Notes: generated from the letters alone by a model not told the origin. A stretch of 64,000 bases of DNA from Copromyces sp. CBS 386.78 (GCA_030685235.1 MU839177.1:106961-170960), one strand, 5' to 3'. Shown: positions 25,176 to 39,500, counted from the stretch's first letter. Program-made: numbers and translations.

Positions 25176-25359
25176 TGTCAGATTTACTGGTGTGAACTGG
25201 TTGATTGAACTGTCTAGAAACTGGCCAGAAACTGGCTCTCCAACAGATCCGCTCCAGAAGGTCTGGGGGGTGCTCGGGTATCCCAGAAATACCAAGACCT
25301 ATAGTCAAGTAACTAGGACCCTCTACATCTAAGTGTAATCTACACCCTATAATCTAATA
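25176..25359 (-). repeat. 3' LTR of the Ty1/copia element
   Basis: This 184-bp repeat aligns without gaps to 30433-30616. By hand I count about 21 mismatches, all C/T or G/A transitions. The outer end keeps TGTCAG, while the inner end is RIPed to ...AATCTAATA. Confidence 0.92.
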
Positions 25360-28300
25360 CACCCCCTTACTTATAGACCTCTTTCGCCTTTTTAAAATTA
25401 AAAGTAAAGCTATTTACAAATATTTTATACCATCAATCCTAATTTCTCATCCAGATCTTCTATATTAACCTCCTTTAATCCCAAATTATCCTTCTTCCGT
25501 AATAGCACCTCGGCTATACCTAACAAATCTCTAAAACTCCTATACTTCAAAATATCTAATACTTTCGTCAATCTATCTATTAGTATCAATTTTATATCCA
25601 AATACTCAATCTTAAGAATTTTTTTAATAAGGATCTCCTCCCTCAATTAATATTTATAAATATTTATATATTTCATTTTAATATTAAAAGTAGGAGTTTC
25701 TTCTATAAGAGCCCTAATAATCTACTTATTATTATATTATAAAGTAGGGATAGGATCTTCTAATAGCTTTACCCCTAGAGCGGATATTAACCGCATTATA
25801 AATAGGGTTTCCTTAGCCACTTTCTCAATTACGTATAATTCTACCTCTATTATTAAAATTACGATCGCAATCTACTTAATTATTCCTTAGTAAATTAAAC
25901 CGCTATATAACTTAATCGTAAAGCCCTGCGAACTCTTTCGATCGATAATATTATTTATAAACGAAATATTTAAAATTATTTCCAATTAGTTACTACTACT
26001 AAAGTATAATACCTATATTTTAATAGTTCGAAAATATTATAATACTTTTTCGCTTATAATTAAGTAAGTAGGACTAAGGTTATAATTATATTATACTAAT
26101 TTACTTACTAGAAACATAATATCTAATTTAATATTAATTACTATATATAATAGAAAGCCTATATTAATTTAGTAAGCGCGGATCTCTACGTAATTAGTAG
26201 TACCCTTATAAAGGATTAACTCTATATGCCCTATAAGTACTAAAATAGGTTAAAAATTGAATTTTAATAGTTTAGAAATTTTCTCGATATAAACTTCCTA
26301 TAATAATTAAATCTTTCCTCAATTTCAATTTCAGATAATTTTAATACCTAAAAACTATTAAAACTCATCTCCTCTAATAAAATAATATTTTAATTATAAA
26401 TTTACTATATATTTATTAATTTCTTTTATTTTATTCTTATTAAATATAAAAACGATATCGTTAATATAATATAATATAAGTACGCTATTCTTCTTTATAA
26501 TATACAAATCTTTAAAGATCGCTTCGAATCCTATTTCTTTAAACATTCTACTAAACTTTCGTTACTATAATAAAAGTATTCGTTTAAACCTATATAATAC
26601 TTTAATTAATTTAAAGACTTTACTAGGAATTTAATACCCTAATAATATACGTATATAAATCTCCTTATTAAAAATTACATTAACGAAGGCATTAACTATA
26701 TTATATTAAATTAATTCGAAGTCGAATTTTACGGCGAAAGCAATAATAAATTTAAACAATTTCCTAACTAAAGTAAATACGTATATATTTATTTTATTCT
26801 TATTCTATTAATTTCCTTTTACAATTAACCGTATTTTATACTTATTTAAAGTACCATTCTTATTAAACTTATATATATATACCTATATATAATCAAAAAT
26901 CTACTTACTTCATATCCGCGGTAGGTCTCTACTAACTTCGATCTACGTTTTTATATCCTTATAACTCTATAAATAGGTTTCTTCTACCTACTTAAACATT
27001 TTACCGAATTAATAATTATTAAAATCCTTATAATACTTAAGTTCTAAGGGCAAATCTCGTCTATAAATATTCTTAAAAGAATTAAATTTAATAATTAACC
27101 GTTCTACCTCCGCTTTAATAATAATCTTCCTTACTATTTTTACTATTAATTATATTAATCTACCAATATAAAAGGCGGCTTCCTAAAGTTCTTACTAGCG
27201 GATACATTAATTTATTATTCGGTTTATTAAATAACTAATATAGAGTACAGCCGGCGGAGTTAATAAAAATAACGGATAAAACCCTATAATATATTCCAGG
27301 AATATCTTTTTTACTATAGAATACGGATTAACTCCTTCTTAAATCTGACCGCTCTTCTCTTAGGAAGTATTTTAATTTTGTTCGTAATTTCTATTTAGGA
27401 AGTTTAATAGTAATAGCTCGATATTTATATTATCGATATTATTTTATAGGCTATAGCCTTCTCTCTTTAATAGATCGGACACCTTTAAAAGTTAATTATA
27501 TAACTTATTTACTTTATTAAATAAGTCCGCTAATTCTTTACTACTTATTTAAAAGTTTTCTTTTAACTTCTTAAAATTTAAATTATATATAATCTCTTTA
27601 TTAAAAATTATATCCCTAATCTATATTATCTTATTTATATACGGATTTTATATATAATAAATTAAAGTCGTTAAATAACTAATAAAGAAACCTATTTATA
27701 CTTTAAATAAATATTTCTAATACCGCTTCTCTTTCTTTTAAATAATATTCGTTATTATAAATACTTTATAACCGTAGACTTTTAAATAATTTAAATTTAA
27801 TTTACATATTTCTTAATAATTATATTACTAAACGATATAAGTATAGAACCGTTTAAATAAAAATTTCTAATTGTAAAAGTACCGAAGGGATTTATTAATA
27901 AAATAAATTACTACAGTAGTAATTTTTAACTATAAATCGATCGGAAATTTTAAACTTATTAATATAATATTATATCTTTCCTTAATTATACCCCCTAAAC
28001 GCTCTACCCTATTATTCTATATATATATATTAAGAATAGAGGGTTTAATTATTATTCTTCGTTATAATAACCTTTATTAGATTTTATTACTTATAAATTC
28101 GTTATCGAATTCGAAAATTTTAACCTTAATATTATATCGTTATTTTAGCATATTAATATAGGATATTAACGTAATAGCAATAATAATCGTTTAACAATTT
28201 AATAAGTAATAATTTTAAATATAATTAAATTAACGGTATATAATAAAGAAGAAATATCTAACCTTATTACTTCCTTCGTTAAATTCGAAGAAATCCACTA

Positions 28301-30432
28301 CAAATTTCTCCCTTAATTTATAACCGCGGTTTTTAGGTATATAATAAACCTATTGTTTAATCTTTACTATAGCGTATATATCGTATTTAATTAATAATAT
28401 ACCGCAGATCCGTACCCCGTTAACGTTTTAAAAATAATCGAATATTTATAGTCCTAAATAATTAAATTATAAATACTAAATATCTACCGTGTATTTAAAG
28501 GGGCGCCGTATATAAAAAGTGATTTTATACCAACGCATTATAAATAAAGCTCTAATAAACGAAAGAAGGATAATTTCTATAACTATTTAATTATAAATAG
28601 TATTTAAATAATAAAAAAATAATTTATTAATTTTCTTTAAATAATTATTAAAGGGACGGTAATCCTAATAAAAACCCTACCTTCGTAATTAAATATAGGA
28701 AACGAAGTTAATAGCGAAATTAAGGCAAAAGGCGACTTCCTTTAACTATAGTTTTAAAAGACTATTCTTTCCTCTAATAACGATATTAATTTCCTTAAAC
28801 CCTTTAATTACTACTTAAATATTTTTAACCTATATATATTCATCTAAATTAATATAATAAAAGTAGAGGAAACGAATAATTTTATTAAATATATAAAGCG
28901 AATTATTAGAGTCGAATATTATTAAATTCTTAAGAGGGTAAATCTCTTCCTTAATTTAATATACCCCGCTAATTTAAAAGGTCGATCTATAAATAATATT
29001 ATAATTTACATTAAGTAATTACACAATTTCCTACTTCTTAAGAACCTTCCCCTTACCGTTATTTTTAACTACAATTCTTTTAATTTCTTTAATTAACTTA
29101 GGATCCTTCGCGAAGTTAGATTTAACAATACATTTAATTAAGAGGAATAACCTCGTAATATATTTGGGCCTTACATTTAGGTTAATATACTAATATTCTT
29201 CTAGGGAATATAGTCTCTTCTTATATACTTTATATACAGGTAGATCTACCGCCTTCTTATAAGTTTAAATTTCGGTTTTATCCAACTAAATTTTTCTTTT
29301 ACTAAATCTAAACCCCTTAGGCTTTTTCTTACTATTTTAACAAGCGTCCTTATTATTAATTTCTTTATCCTAACTTTCGTTAATAGATTTTTAACTATTA
29401 AATTCGATACTAATTTCGCTAATATTAAAAGCGCTACAATATCCTCCTTTCCCAATAATAGCCTTACGTTTCGTAGAGTCAATATTATATTTCTTAAAGT
29501 TTTTATAGACTTCTATATACGTAAACATACTATTAACTATTTATTTATCGAATTTCTAAATACTTTTATACTATTTAAGGCGTACAATTTTAATTATATT
29601 ATTAAAATTAATATATTAGGAATTAGTAACTTTAATCTCTTTAACCCTTATAATTTAATTATTATTTATAGTAGTAAACTAATTTTAAAACCAATTAATC
29701 TAATTCTTAGGTTCCTTAATCAAAATAGCAACCGCTTTATAATATTACTTCCTAGCCCTAATTTATTCGTTAACGATTTTATAATTAATTATACTCTTTA
29801 ATCGTTAATACTATTTGTTAATTTCCTATTCCTCCTTTATAATACTATTTTATAGCCTATAATTAATAAACGTTCTTATTTAAATACGTACGGCCTTATC
29901 GCTAGCTACAAATTCCTTCCAATCTTTCTTAGAATCGGAGTAGAATATAAATTCTAATTTAAAGAGCTTTCTATTGAATAGATCTACTTCGGTAATAAAA
30001 GTATCGAAGATTATTTCATTTCGTTCTCGGTATTTAATAGGGATTTTTCGAAGAGTTTTATCCTAATTTATAATAGTATAGACGATAGCTCCGCTATTAA
30101 AAAGGTTAAACTCTTTCTTAGCGGCTCGGATCTACTCCTTAACTTCCTTAGTAATAGGGTACTAATTCGGATAGGGTTACTTCGGTTCGATAGGTCTTTC
30201 GATCGTACTTTAAATTTATTTTTTAAAAGTATCCGTATTATACTTTAATTAGAATATTAATTCCTAACGGATCTAATCCTCCCTATCCTTAAGGTAGGCG
30301 ATATTCTCCTTAGTCTCGTTATTAATCTTTAAAAGAAATATTATATCATTTAATTATTTATTAACTATTAATTAATACTAATCGTTATATTAATAGGTAA
30401 TTAATAGGTAATACGCGTATTAGATTATTAAT

Positions 30433-30616
30433 TATTAAATTTACTGGTGTGAATTGGTTGATTGAACTATTTAGAAACTGGCCAGAAACTAGCTCTCCAA
30501 CAGATCCGCTCCAGAAGGTCTGGGGGGTGCTCGGGTATCCTAGAAATGCCAAGACCTGTGGTCAGGTGACTGGGACCCTCTACATCTGGGTGTGATCTGC
30601 ACCCTGTAATCTGACA
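30433..30616 (-). repeat. 5' LTR of the Ty1/copia element
   Basis: This is the partner of 25176-25359. The outer end keeps CTGACA, while the inner end is mutated to TATTAAATTT. Together the two copies show that the intact LTR had the inverted ends TGTCAGATT and AATCTGACA. The AGAAT target duplication follows at 30617-30621. Confidence 0.92.
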
Positions 30617-30621
30617 AGAAT

Positions 30622-32410
30622 CACCATTCCAACCGTCGTTCCCGAGGCCGCCAACAGGGCCAAACCACAGCCAATTCCCCGAACCACGTTGTGTTTTTCT
30701 TTTTCCAGATTCATCCTCAACTTCCGCTCCCTCCGCTGCTCCTCCGCATTTCCCTCGCTAGTGCTCGTTAGTTGTCGCTTGTAATCTTATTTCTTTCTCG
30801 GTACCCTCTCCCCGGATTCGCCTAGGAAGAACAAGCGTTTACAATGTCTTGCTTGAACTCCATCATCTTTACCTCTCAGTCTTCCAGAAGAATGGCAGTT
30901 CGAATATCGTCATCCATTCATTGTAGAGATGGGCGTCTATCACAAGTGTCGAAGGAACTGTTTCAAGTCCCTAACCACCATGGCGTTTTTCTTCCAAATT
31001 CGTCTTCGAACTTTCAACACCTTTTTTTGTCCAAGGGTTAGGGTTCAAGACTATGTCACCACTTGTCGGCTCAACGTCGCAGACATGACTGCCAGTGCTT
31101 ACCTGACGCAAGATGCATGCGGACCAATCGACCTGTACAAATCTCAGACGTGATGCAGCTACAAAGTACCTATCGCCAATTCAGGTGCTCGCAACTTGAG
31201 GAAACAAACTGCCTCCATGTCAACCACCCCATCCAACATTTTATGCTTTGGAACACACTGGAGGTAGTCCCGGACTGGTGGCCGACCTTCAAAAGTTCGT
31301 GGGATGAGCCAAGACAACTCACTGAGCCGTTGAGCAGTGGAAGGTCTGACCGGCAAATAGTATCAACCGTCTCCAGATGACCATGACTGGGACATTGTCG
31401 TGACATCTCTCGGTCTAAGGGGACTTGGTTGGAAGGGGCAGCCACAGAGCAAAAGCTACGACATAAGCATTGCGTGCCATATGCCAACACAGAGGCGGGC
31501 CACCTACACTGTACGTTTTTACATGGAACCCATAGATGGTAAGAATTCCGTCGCCCTGTAGCAAACCTTCTGGCTTGGCTAACATCATGTGACGAGGTCA
31601 CGATGATGACCTTCTGTCGGCACTTGAGCCCAGCACAGCCCACTAACCAGAATTCGGGTTATGGCCAAGGGCCATCCATCTTGATGCCTCCCATTAACCA
31701 TAGTCGCCGTGGGCAAATGGCGGAATTCGGTCCTAGTGTCTGGGTTGGGTTAGGACGGCTAGGAGTGTAAGGAAGACATCAATATCAGCAGGCCAAAGAT
31801 TGGGGAAAGTGTTTTGTTCACGAGAAGAAAACGCAGCCAAGAGGCCGGGGAAGCCCCAACTATATACATGACGATTCGTCCCCCTCCTGCCCTCTAGTCT
31901 CACTTCCAGGCTTGATTCCAGGCCAGACCTCCTTCTTGGTCTGGCCGCCGTCAGACATTCCTTGAGGAGGCAATAAACTCCCTTGATGTCTAGTAGGTTC
32001 CTTCTACGCGATACCGGCTCGCCTGCCTTCCAGAAAAAATCCTCCTGCCTTCCTAGCGGAGCATGTGCGGGCGGATTGCAGTGAGCTAAATATGTCGGTC
32101 CCAACCAGGAGGGCGACAGACATGAGGCCAATAGCCAGGAAATTCATGAATCAGAGCGAGACGTTACCAAACCCGGTTCCAAACAAGCCGTTACAAGTTT
32201 CTCATATACGAAAGGTATCAACAGTCGTTCATTCCTTCCATCCCGCCCAGCTCTCCTTCCACACGGCATCGATCTCCGGTCCCGTCAAAACCCGGTTACA
32301 TATCACCCAACCCCCCATCTTACACGCTATCACCACCATCATCAAACCCCAGAGCTCCCACGAACCAAACAGTCACACCAATCCCTCCTCTCAAACACAT
32401 TTCCAAAACC
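30622..32410. other. Intergenic stretch downstream of hse1
   Basis: Normal-composition DNA resumes directly after the target duplication. Short frames such as 30844-31041 (plus), 31170-31643 (minus) and 31733-32131 (minus) have no recognisable domain. The last few hundred bases should be the hse1 3' untranslated region. Confidence 0.45.
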
Positions 32411-35022
32411 CTAATAAGCACTCCGATAATAATCCGCCAACCCATCATTCTGCCCCTGCCCCTGTCCCTGTCCCGGCGCCCCAGGTGCACTTGGTCCCTC
32501 CTGACCACCCGGTGCCGACGGCGCTGACCCAGGCGGCACATAAGCCTTATACTGATGATGTGCGCCGCCACCAGGTTGCAAAGTCGCAGGCGCCTGCGGT
32601 GCCGTCGACGACACCTCGCTACCAGCACCCTCATACCCCCCAGCATGCGGTCGCGAAGAAGCTGCGGCGGCTGCAGCTGCGGCAGCGGCTTGGTAAGGAT
32701 TATGGCTGTGGTATCCGCCCTGTGCGTAACCGCCGGGAGCACCGGGTGCTGAAGGAGCTGAGGGGGCCGAAGGGGCCGAGGGAGCGGGACCGGAGGGCGG
32801 AAGAGGGGCGGATCCTACGTTGCTGCTGTTTCCCGCTCCGGGGGCGGTGGCTGTGGGGCTAGCTGGTGCGTGAGCGGAGGGGCCGTTATAGGATGGGTTG
32901 GAAAGGGGGTTTGTGCTGTGTTGAGCGATGGGCGAGTCATAAGCTGAGGTAGAGAGCTCTTGGGGCGCACCGCCGTTTGCGCTGCTGTATGAGTTTGTGC
33001 GATTGTTGGCTCCGGATGCGCCAGGGGGTTGATACGGGGCGAATTGATTCCCTGGGGGTGGTGAGGAAGTCGTGTTTAGCGGCGCGGGAACCCTGGGGTT
33101 GTTGGACCCTGAAGGGATGCGCTGGTCTTGAGGCCGCGAGGGGCCACCATATGCTGGCTGTGGCTGCTGTTGAGGATAAGCAGGCTGCTGTTGATGTTGT
33201 CCCTGGCCTTCAGGACCACCCATATAATACGGCGCAGGAGTGCCAGCAGGGCGAACGAAATGGTTAGGGTTAGGCGAGGGCGAGGTTGTAGGATACTGGG
33301 GGGCGTCTAGGTAGTAGGTTTATGTACATCAGCTTTTGTGTCCTTCATAGATACTCGATCAATACATCCCCTGGCCACCAAATTCTCCTACGGGCATACC
33401 TTGAGCGGGCGCTGGAGTATAAAACCGGGGAGGCTCCTGCTGCTGCTGCTGCTGCTGTGGTGGAGGAGCGCCGTATCCCCCAGCTCCGTAGCTGTTGGTC
33501 ATTGGAGGTCTCATTGCGTATTGGTGATAAGTCGGCCCTGGTGGGTGAGACATGGAAGATTCGAGGAGCGCTTCATAGTCTCTCCTAGCCTTGATGAACT
33601 TTTCGTTCAACTGCGTGAAGTCATCTATGCGCTGTTAGTTGGAACTTCTTCACCAGGACGAATAGCCCCCGAACATACCCTTCTTCTGCGAATACTTCTC
33701 AATCAGCTTAATAAGCTTAGGCCGAATCGCCAGCGTCTGGTGATAGAGTTTCTGTCGTTTCATCGTCAGCACCATCACCTCTCAACCCCATTTCGTTTCG
33801 GGCCATTGTCAACCCACCGAAATCTCCTCATTATCCTCCTCCCTCGGCCCCGTGTTTCCAGCACTCAAGAGCGTCAACAACTTCTCCACATTCTTGATCT
33901 CCGCAAACACCTCGGCCTCCATCTGCGCCTCGCGCTGCAACTCCTCCGGCGTCGGATCCGTCAACTTCTCGACATAGTTCAGCGGGAAGATGCCCGTCTT
34001 GCCCTTGAGAGACCCGCGCCACCAATCCTTGTACACACTCTCCAGCACGGCAATGACATCGCCCTTCTTGAACTCCAGCTCGCCCGGCTCCGAGGGCACA
34101 AAGTCGTAGAGCGCCCTCACGCGGGACACGGTAGCGGCCGTGGTGCCGGAGGGAACCGGCTGCGGTGTTGCCGCGTCCGTCTGGCCAGCGGTCGAGTTCG
34201 TGCGTCCCCCTGGTGCACCGGCGTTACTCGGCCCTGCCGCCGCACCACCACCACTGGACGAAGACGCAGCAGCTGCCCCCGAAGCGCCACCAGCGGGTCT
34301 CCCGCCCTTCTTCCGTTCCTCCTCCTGCAAGCTGAGCTGGAGAGCCATCTGGAGCTCGTCCTCCTCCTTCTGGCGGTCGGCGTCGGTGAGCACGTTCTTC
34401 TGCGGGGCGCTGGGCGGGTGCAGGGTCGGGTTGGACTGCTTCAGGCGGTAGTAGGCGTCGTACATGATGCCGAGGTCGGGGTCGGACTTGAACATGTCGG
34501 ACCACTCCTTCATGCGCTCGAGGATCTTGGCCTTGACTTGGGTGTGGGTGTTGCGGTCGTTGGCGAGCTTGAGGAGGGCGTCCGTGAAGGCGCGGCTCGA
34601 GAGCTCGCGGTGCATGTGCTTGTCGCAGTTTTTGGAGAGGGCGTTGGCAACCTGGTGACAGCAAAAAAAGAAAGGCCGGGTTAGCATCATCTATCTAATC
34701 ATCTATCCGGAAGACATGGGCTGGTAGAGGGAGAGGTGACGTGATGAGAGCTCACTTACCTCGAGAGTATACAGCTGGACATTGGCGTTCCTATGGGCCA
34801 GGCGCTTGATCATGCTGCTGACAGCCTCTTTGGCATCGTTGGGGTCGGTGGCTACCCGATCGCAGACCTCCATGATGGCGCCCCAGTCCTCGGACGTGAG
34901 GTTCTCGTCGGTTGCCTTGTCTGTACAAGAGCTTGGTGTCAGCACAAGAGCGAATCCATAGACGTCGAAGGAAACATACTGATGGCCTCATCGTAAGGCC
35001 CTACGGCCGCCGCTCGGAACAT
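32411..35022 (-). CDS. hse1: Hse1, ESCRT-0 subunit (VHS-UIM-SH3)
   Basis: Hse1 works with Vps27 as the ESCRT-0 complex on endosomes, binding ubiquitinated cargo for sorting into multivesicular bodies and the vacuole. Six exons (35022-34980, 34920-34760, 34651-33818, 33751-33679, 33624-33400, 33306-32411) give 743 residues. Domains in order are a VHS domain at about 1-145 (DEAINKATDENLTSEDWG to LGIMYDAYYRLK), a ubiquitin-interacting motif near 165-182 (EDELQMALQLSLQEEE), an SH3 domain at about 244-299 (RVRALYDFVPSEPGELEFKK, DWWRGSLKGKTGIFPLNYVE), and a helical region around 310-400 (KLYHQTLAIRPKLIKLIEKY). A long Pro/Gln/Ser/Ala-rich tail follows with poly-Gln and an Ala10 run. Domain order and length match the fungal Hse1 family. 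Confidence 0.95.
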
Positions 35023-36503
35023 CGTGATGGCTGTGTCTGATCTGGCGGTTGGTGTACTGAAGTGATGTGGTCGGCAGATTACGAGGAACAGACGAGTGGG
35101 TGATGGGCGCAACCTCAGGGATTGTCGTCACAATCCTTGGCGAGAGGAGAAATAAATGCTGGAACTGGTATCGTCGGTTGCCACGGGAAGGGAGCTGTAA
35201 CTCCGTTGCAAGGAGATACAGTCGTAGAGCTTCGGATGTAATCGGTCTGTCGTGGTGTGTTTGCCTATCGCTCGGCGAATAATGGGTGAAGGTAACGGTA
35301 ACGGTATCGTTAAGGTAGGCAGAGCAAAACGGGAGGGGGAGAGGAGCTTGACCACCGGGAGCTAGCTGCCTGGCGCTGCAGTGGCTGTTTGGAGTCGTGT
35401 CGAGGTATCGGGATATTGAATGAATATGATTCGGATACCTAATAGTGCGCAAAATGGTATCGGGAAGATTCGACGTTTCTTTCGCACTCTGGTAGGTAGG
35501 TAACCGGTATGTCTTGGATCCGGTGGCCGCTGCGGTGTCGAATGTTGTCGAAGGTTGTTTGGATGTTCTCCATCTACTATGGATGTTCCAGGTGGAGGTG
35601 GAAGTTGTCGCACACCGGGCAGTTCGCCGTTTGGCAGCAGCGGATGACGAACCTCTCCTCCCGGGCCGTCTCGCTCTCTGTCAGCAGCCCCCCAAACCAA
35701 CACCACAGGGGACCCGACATCACAGAACAGGAGCACAAGGGTGGCCTGCTCAGCCTCGATCCTATCCAATCATGTGGCGTATTCTTTGCATACGGTGGGT
35801 GGACTTGCCCCACTCTTCAGTGCAGCGGCATTCCGTCATTTGACTTCCATTGCGTCGTAGCCCTTGGCTCTGTTGCCGCTCGTAATCGCATCAACTTTGT
35901 TGAAGGCAGTGAGGTTGGTGATCATTGACGAGGTCAAGTTATTTTCGATCTCTTCTGATGTACAGTTTTCCATGCTGGTTAGAATCTGATTATATATTTC
36001 TCTATTCCTACGCTTCGAGCGTACCCCATTAGACTACGTCCCATACCCCTATCCTCTTCCCAAGTTGGGAATAGTTTCAAGTCACTTATACACACAGCTC
36101 GCTGCGTCTTGGTCCTTGTTCCATATGATCTACGCTGATGAATATCACATCCACAACTGACTATGAATCATTCCCCCGCATCGCAACGGGCTCCTTGAGT
36201 TCTTGTATACTGAGTACTTCCAATTATCTTTCATGCTTGAAACGCTGCTATGAATGCAGTGCCTCATGAACCTGCCCGACTGGCGTGAAACGCGCCTTTG
36301 CTGAGGCTGGAATAGGCTTCCAGAATATGAACAAATAAATGTAAAGACCCTCCTCGCCCACTCGCGAACCTTCAACGATGCTGACCAAGTCTGTCGCTGT
36401 GATCTTTAATCTGTAGACACCAACTGCTCCAGGGTATACATCGCTCCCGTACTGTGATCCAGAGCAATGTAATGCACACGCGCCCACAAGTGAACGGTTC
36501 CTC
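35023..36503. other. Intergenic region, hse1 promoter and atg13 3' side
   Basis: It holds the hse1 5' leader and promoter nearest 35023 and the atg13 3' untranslated region nearest 36503. A Cys-containing minus-strand frame at 35577-35813 lacks an ATG and was not accepted. Confidence 0.45.
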
Positions 36504-39500
36504 CTACCATCCCCGACGCGTAGTTCCCCTAACTTCATACTCTCCTTCTTCGTCACCCACACTTCCACCACCGGTATTTCCACTAGCCTCCCCAGTCCCC
36601 AGAGCTCCTCCCCTCAGCCCCCTCGGAGATCCTCCCAACACACCGCCGCCTCTTGTTTCTTCTAAACTGCGCCTCGAAGGCCTCTCGAGCTCGGACATGG
36701 CGAACAACAACGGCTCGTCATCGGCCCCATCCTCACCCTGACCAACACCCATCCCACCTCTCCCAGCCAAAGTACCCATATACCTCATCCCGGTAAACGA
36801 CCCCCTGCTCGACTGAGGCGGTGTTCCCCTGGTGCCAGACCCGATCCCGCTACCGCGCCCTTGCTGCGTGGAACTCGTCGTCGTGCCATGGTAGCTGTAC
36901 CGCGACCTGTACGGGGTCCGACTGGTGGTCATGAGCCTAGCCGGCGAATTCGTCGGCTGATCCTCGTTTCCAGCCTGCCTCAGCTCCGCCGAAGCCCGGA
37001 TATCCGCCGCCGGTTGTAGTTGCTGCAATCCTGCCATTCCACTCCCTGCCGAGCTGCCTTCGTTGCCATCGCCGGAATTTCTTCGCTGAAAAGCAAGCAG
37101 AGTGCTCAGCGAGGGCGCCTCGCCGCCGTCTGCTCCGAGGCTCAAGCTGCGCTGGGCGATATCCGAATCATCTTCTCCCGTTCCGGCGGCAGCTCCAGCC
37201 GCCAACGACCGGTGCTGCTGGGCCACGGAACTCGCTCGGCGGTTTGTGCTACCCGCATGGAGCAGGCGAGGAGAGAGCGGGATGTCGATCGCCGCCGAGA
37301 CTGCGCCGCCCCCAGTTTCCTGTTGGCGGTCGGTTTGCGTGGCCTCATCGCCATCCTCTTCCTCCTCCTCCGTGGGTACCGCGTGAGACCTCCCTCTCCT
37401 GGTGTAGCTAGCCTGGGCCGGGTAATCAATAATCGAGTTCTCGCTCAACCGACTAGGAATCGCGGGCGTGTGAGGCGTATGCGGGCTCAGGGGCTTTCCG
37501 CCCGGTGAGCTGCTGACGCTCGCACCACTCATACTGATCCCCGGATTTCCCAGGCTACCTGGCATGTTAGGCATATGCCTGCTGCTTGAGCTCGAGCTCC
37601 GGTGCAAAGTCGAAGATCCCATCATCATGCTCTCCGTCAGCGCATTGTTCGAGTCCCTCATGAGATGAAATTTGTTGAGCTGTGCAGCAGTGCGGCGAGC
37701 AGCAGCTGATTGCTCTCCCTTCTTGGTAGCCTCAAAGCTCGGCAATTTCTTCCTGTTGTCAAGCTCTTTGAGGAACTCGGAAATGTCGTCATCCGTCTGA
37801 AACGAACCCGAACTGGCCACCCCACCCACAGGTTCGGCGAGGAGGGCCGATCCAGGTTGAGCCGATGAAGACAGGCTTTGCCGGCCACTACTATTGGCTT
37901 CATCATCGCCGGTCTTGCTTTGGCCGCCAAAAGAGGTCCGTGATCGGCGATGGCTGAAGCTGCTGCTATACCGGCTTTGGGGCCTTGGTGAGCTAGACTT
38001 TGGAATATCCGTCGGAACAGCGGCACCCGGGCCACGCAAAGAGGCCGCCATTCCGGCAGTAAGCGATGACCTGTTCCTGGCTTGTGATATTCCACTCAAA
38101 CCCGAAGGTCGTGGAAGCGAATGTGGTGAGGCCGGTGATCCATGGTCTGGAATTCTGGGACTACTGGTTATCGACCCAGCCTTGAATGGCTGAAAAGAGA
38201 TAGAAGGCCGTCTGCTGCCTTCAAGATCCCGCAATGTCCGACTCGATGCACCACGGATGGGCAGAGAACGCGATGGTTCTGACTGGTCGACACTGGCAGC
38301 AGAAGAGCCTGGTGGCGAGCTGGTATCTGATCCGGCCGGTCGAACTGCCTTGAGCGCCGAGATGGGACTTGTGCCGAATGCACCCGCGCCATGAAATGTC
38401 GATAAACTGCCATATGTCTGATGCGGCTCTCGGTTGCCTCGTCCCAGGCGGTGTGAGGGCAAAGATCCGGGTTCCGCATACGAGTCCGCTCGGCCATGGC
38501 TGACGGGTTGCGGTCGTGGAGGTATCGAGGGCTTGAAGAAATCCTCGTCTACACCCATGAGCCGCGAGCTCAGCAGAGCGTCGGCATCCTCGACCCGAAA
38601 TGTGCAGTCATTCCGATAAATAACCGAAGCATTGAAGCGGCCTACGGGTACTTCTAGATCACCGAACATGTACTCCGTTACTACATCCTTACTGTCAGAA
38701 AGGGGTTGCCGCAGCGGATCGTAGTTGAGAAATTCGGCCTCGGCCGGTACAATGCGACACTTTACTTCCAGGGCGGGGTGGATGGCCTTGGTCATAGTCT
38801 GCTGGGAAAACTTCCAGCCGGGCATGACCCTCGTGGCCAAGAATAGCGACCGGAAGAATACTATGCTCCGTTTATAGATTGTGGGCAGGCTGGGTCCAAA
38901 ATCTTGCAAAGCACCATCATTGGGAATGCACTTGAGCTCGATGCGCCATCGTTCCAAGATCACCTCGGTATTCCGTTTTTGGAGGTGACGTTTCCGTGGT
39001 GAATCCTCGCTCGATTCCGAACTGTTCAAGGCTTCCAGAACATCCCACCTCTTGCCATTCTCGTCCACTAGTGCGAGGCTGTGACTGCTGGAAATGCGCG
39101 ATGCGTCGATGTAGGTCTCGATGATCATGGGTGGTGGACGATTCGTAAAGCTGTCGCAACTCCTGTACACGCGGAGGTCATCCTTGAATTCTTCGGTATC
39201 TTCGGTCTCTATCGAGAACTGCATCTTGTTGTCAGCGGCTTGTCGAACGTTCCAACGGGGGAACGTCTTGGAATGAAACCCACCCATTTATTAAGCCCTT
39301 TCTTGGGGCCAGGCGTTAGATGCTGTCGCGACCCGATGATGAGGACGGCGGCTTTGTAGTAGAAGTTCTGCCACTCATCTCAGTTAGCCAAGGATGCTGC
39401 TTGCTGGGCGATAGGGGCGGCTTTGTCGAGAATGCGCACCTGAATGATCTGGTCCAGCTTCTTGAAGGCATCCCGACTTGCGGCGTGCGCGGGGGCATCG

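Larger units (their letters stand above)
25176..30616 (-). mobile_element. Full-length RIP-inactivated Ty1/copia retrotransposon
   Basis: The element is 5441 bp on the minus strand, flanked by the 5-bp target duplication AGAAT (25171-25175 and 30617-30621) and by two 184-bp LTRs. A polypurine tract reading AAGGGGG on the minus strand abuts the left LTR, so that LTR is the 3' one. The interior is very AT-rich and stop-ridden. In conceptual minus-strand translation it keeps the copia order: integrase pieces such as NNRVERLGGIIKERYNI (about 27966-28025) and LNYLKVYGYKVFI (about 27757-27800), reverse transcriptase YINDI (26454-26468, for YVDDI), and an RNase H end with DRLTKVL...YRSFRDLLGI (within 25425-25646). 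Integrase before RT identifies Ty1/copia rather than gypsy. It is not expected to encode functional protein. Confidence 0.93.

Noticed and set aside
32065..34684. Long plus-strand frames (32065-32862 and 33338-34684) opposite hse1.
   Set aside because: They are antisense shadows of hse1 exons, whose minus-strand product has clear VHS, UIM and SH3 domains.
35362..35813. Cys/His-containing minus-strand frames upstream of hse1.
   Set aside because: The better-looking frame (35577-35813) has no ATG, only a GTG start, and no family resemblance or splice partner was found.
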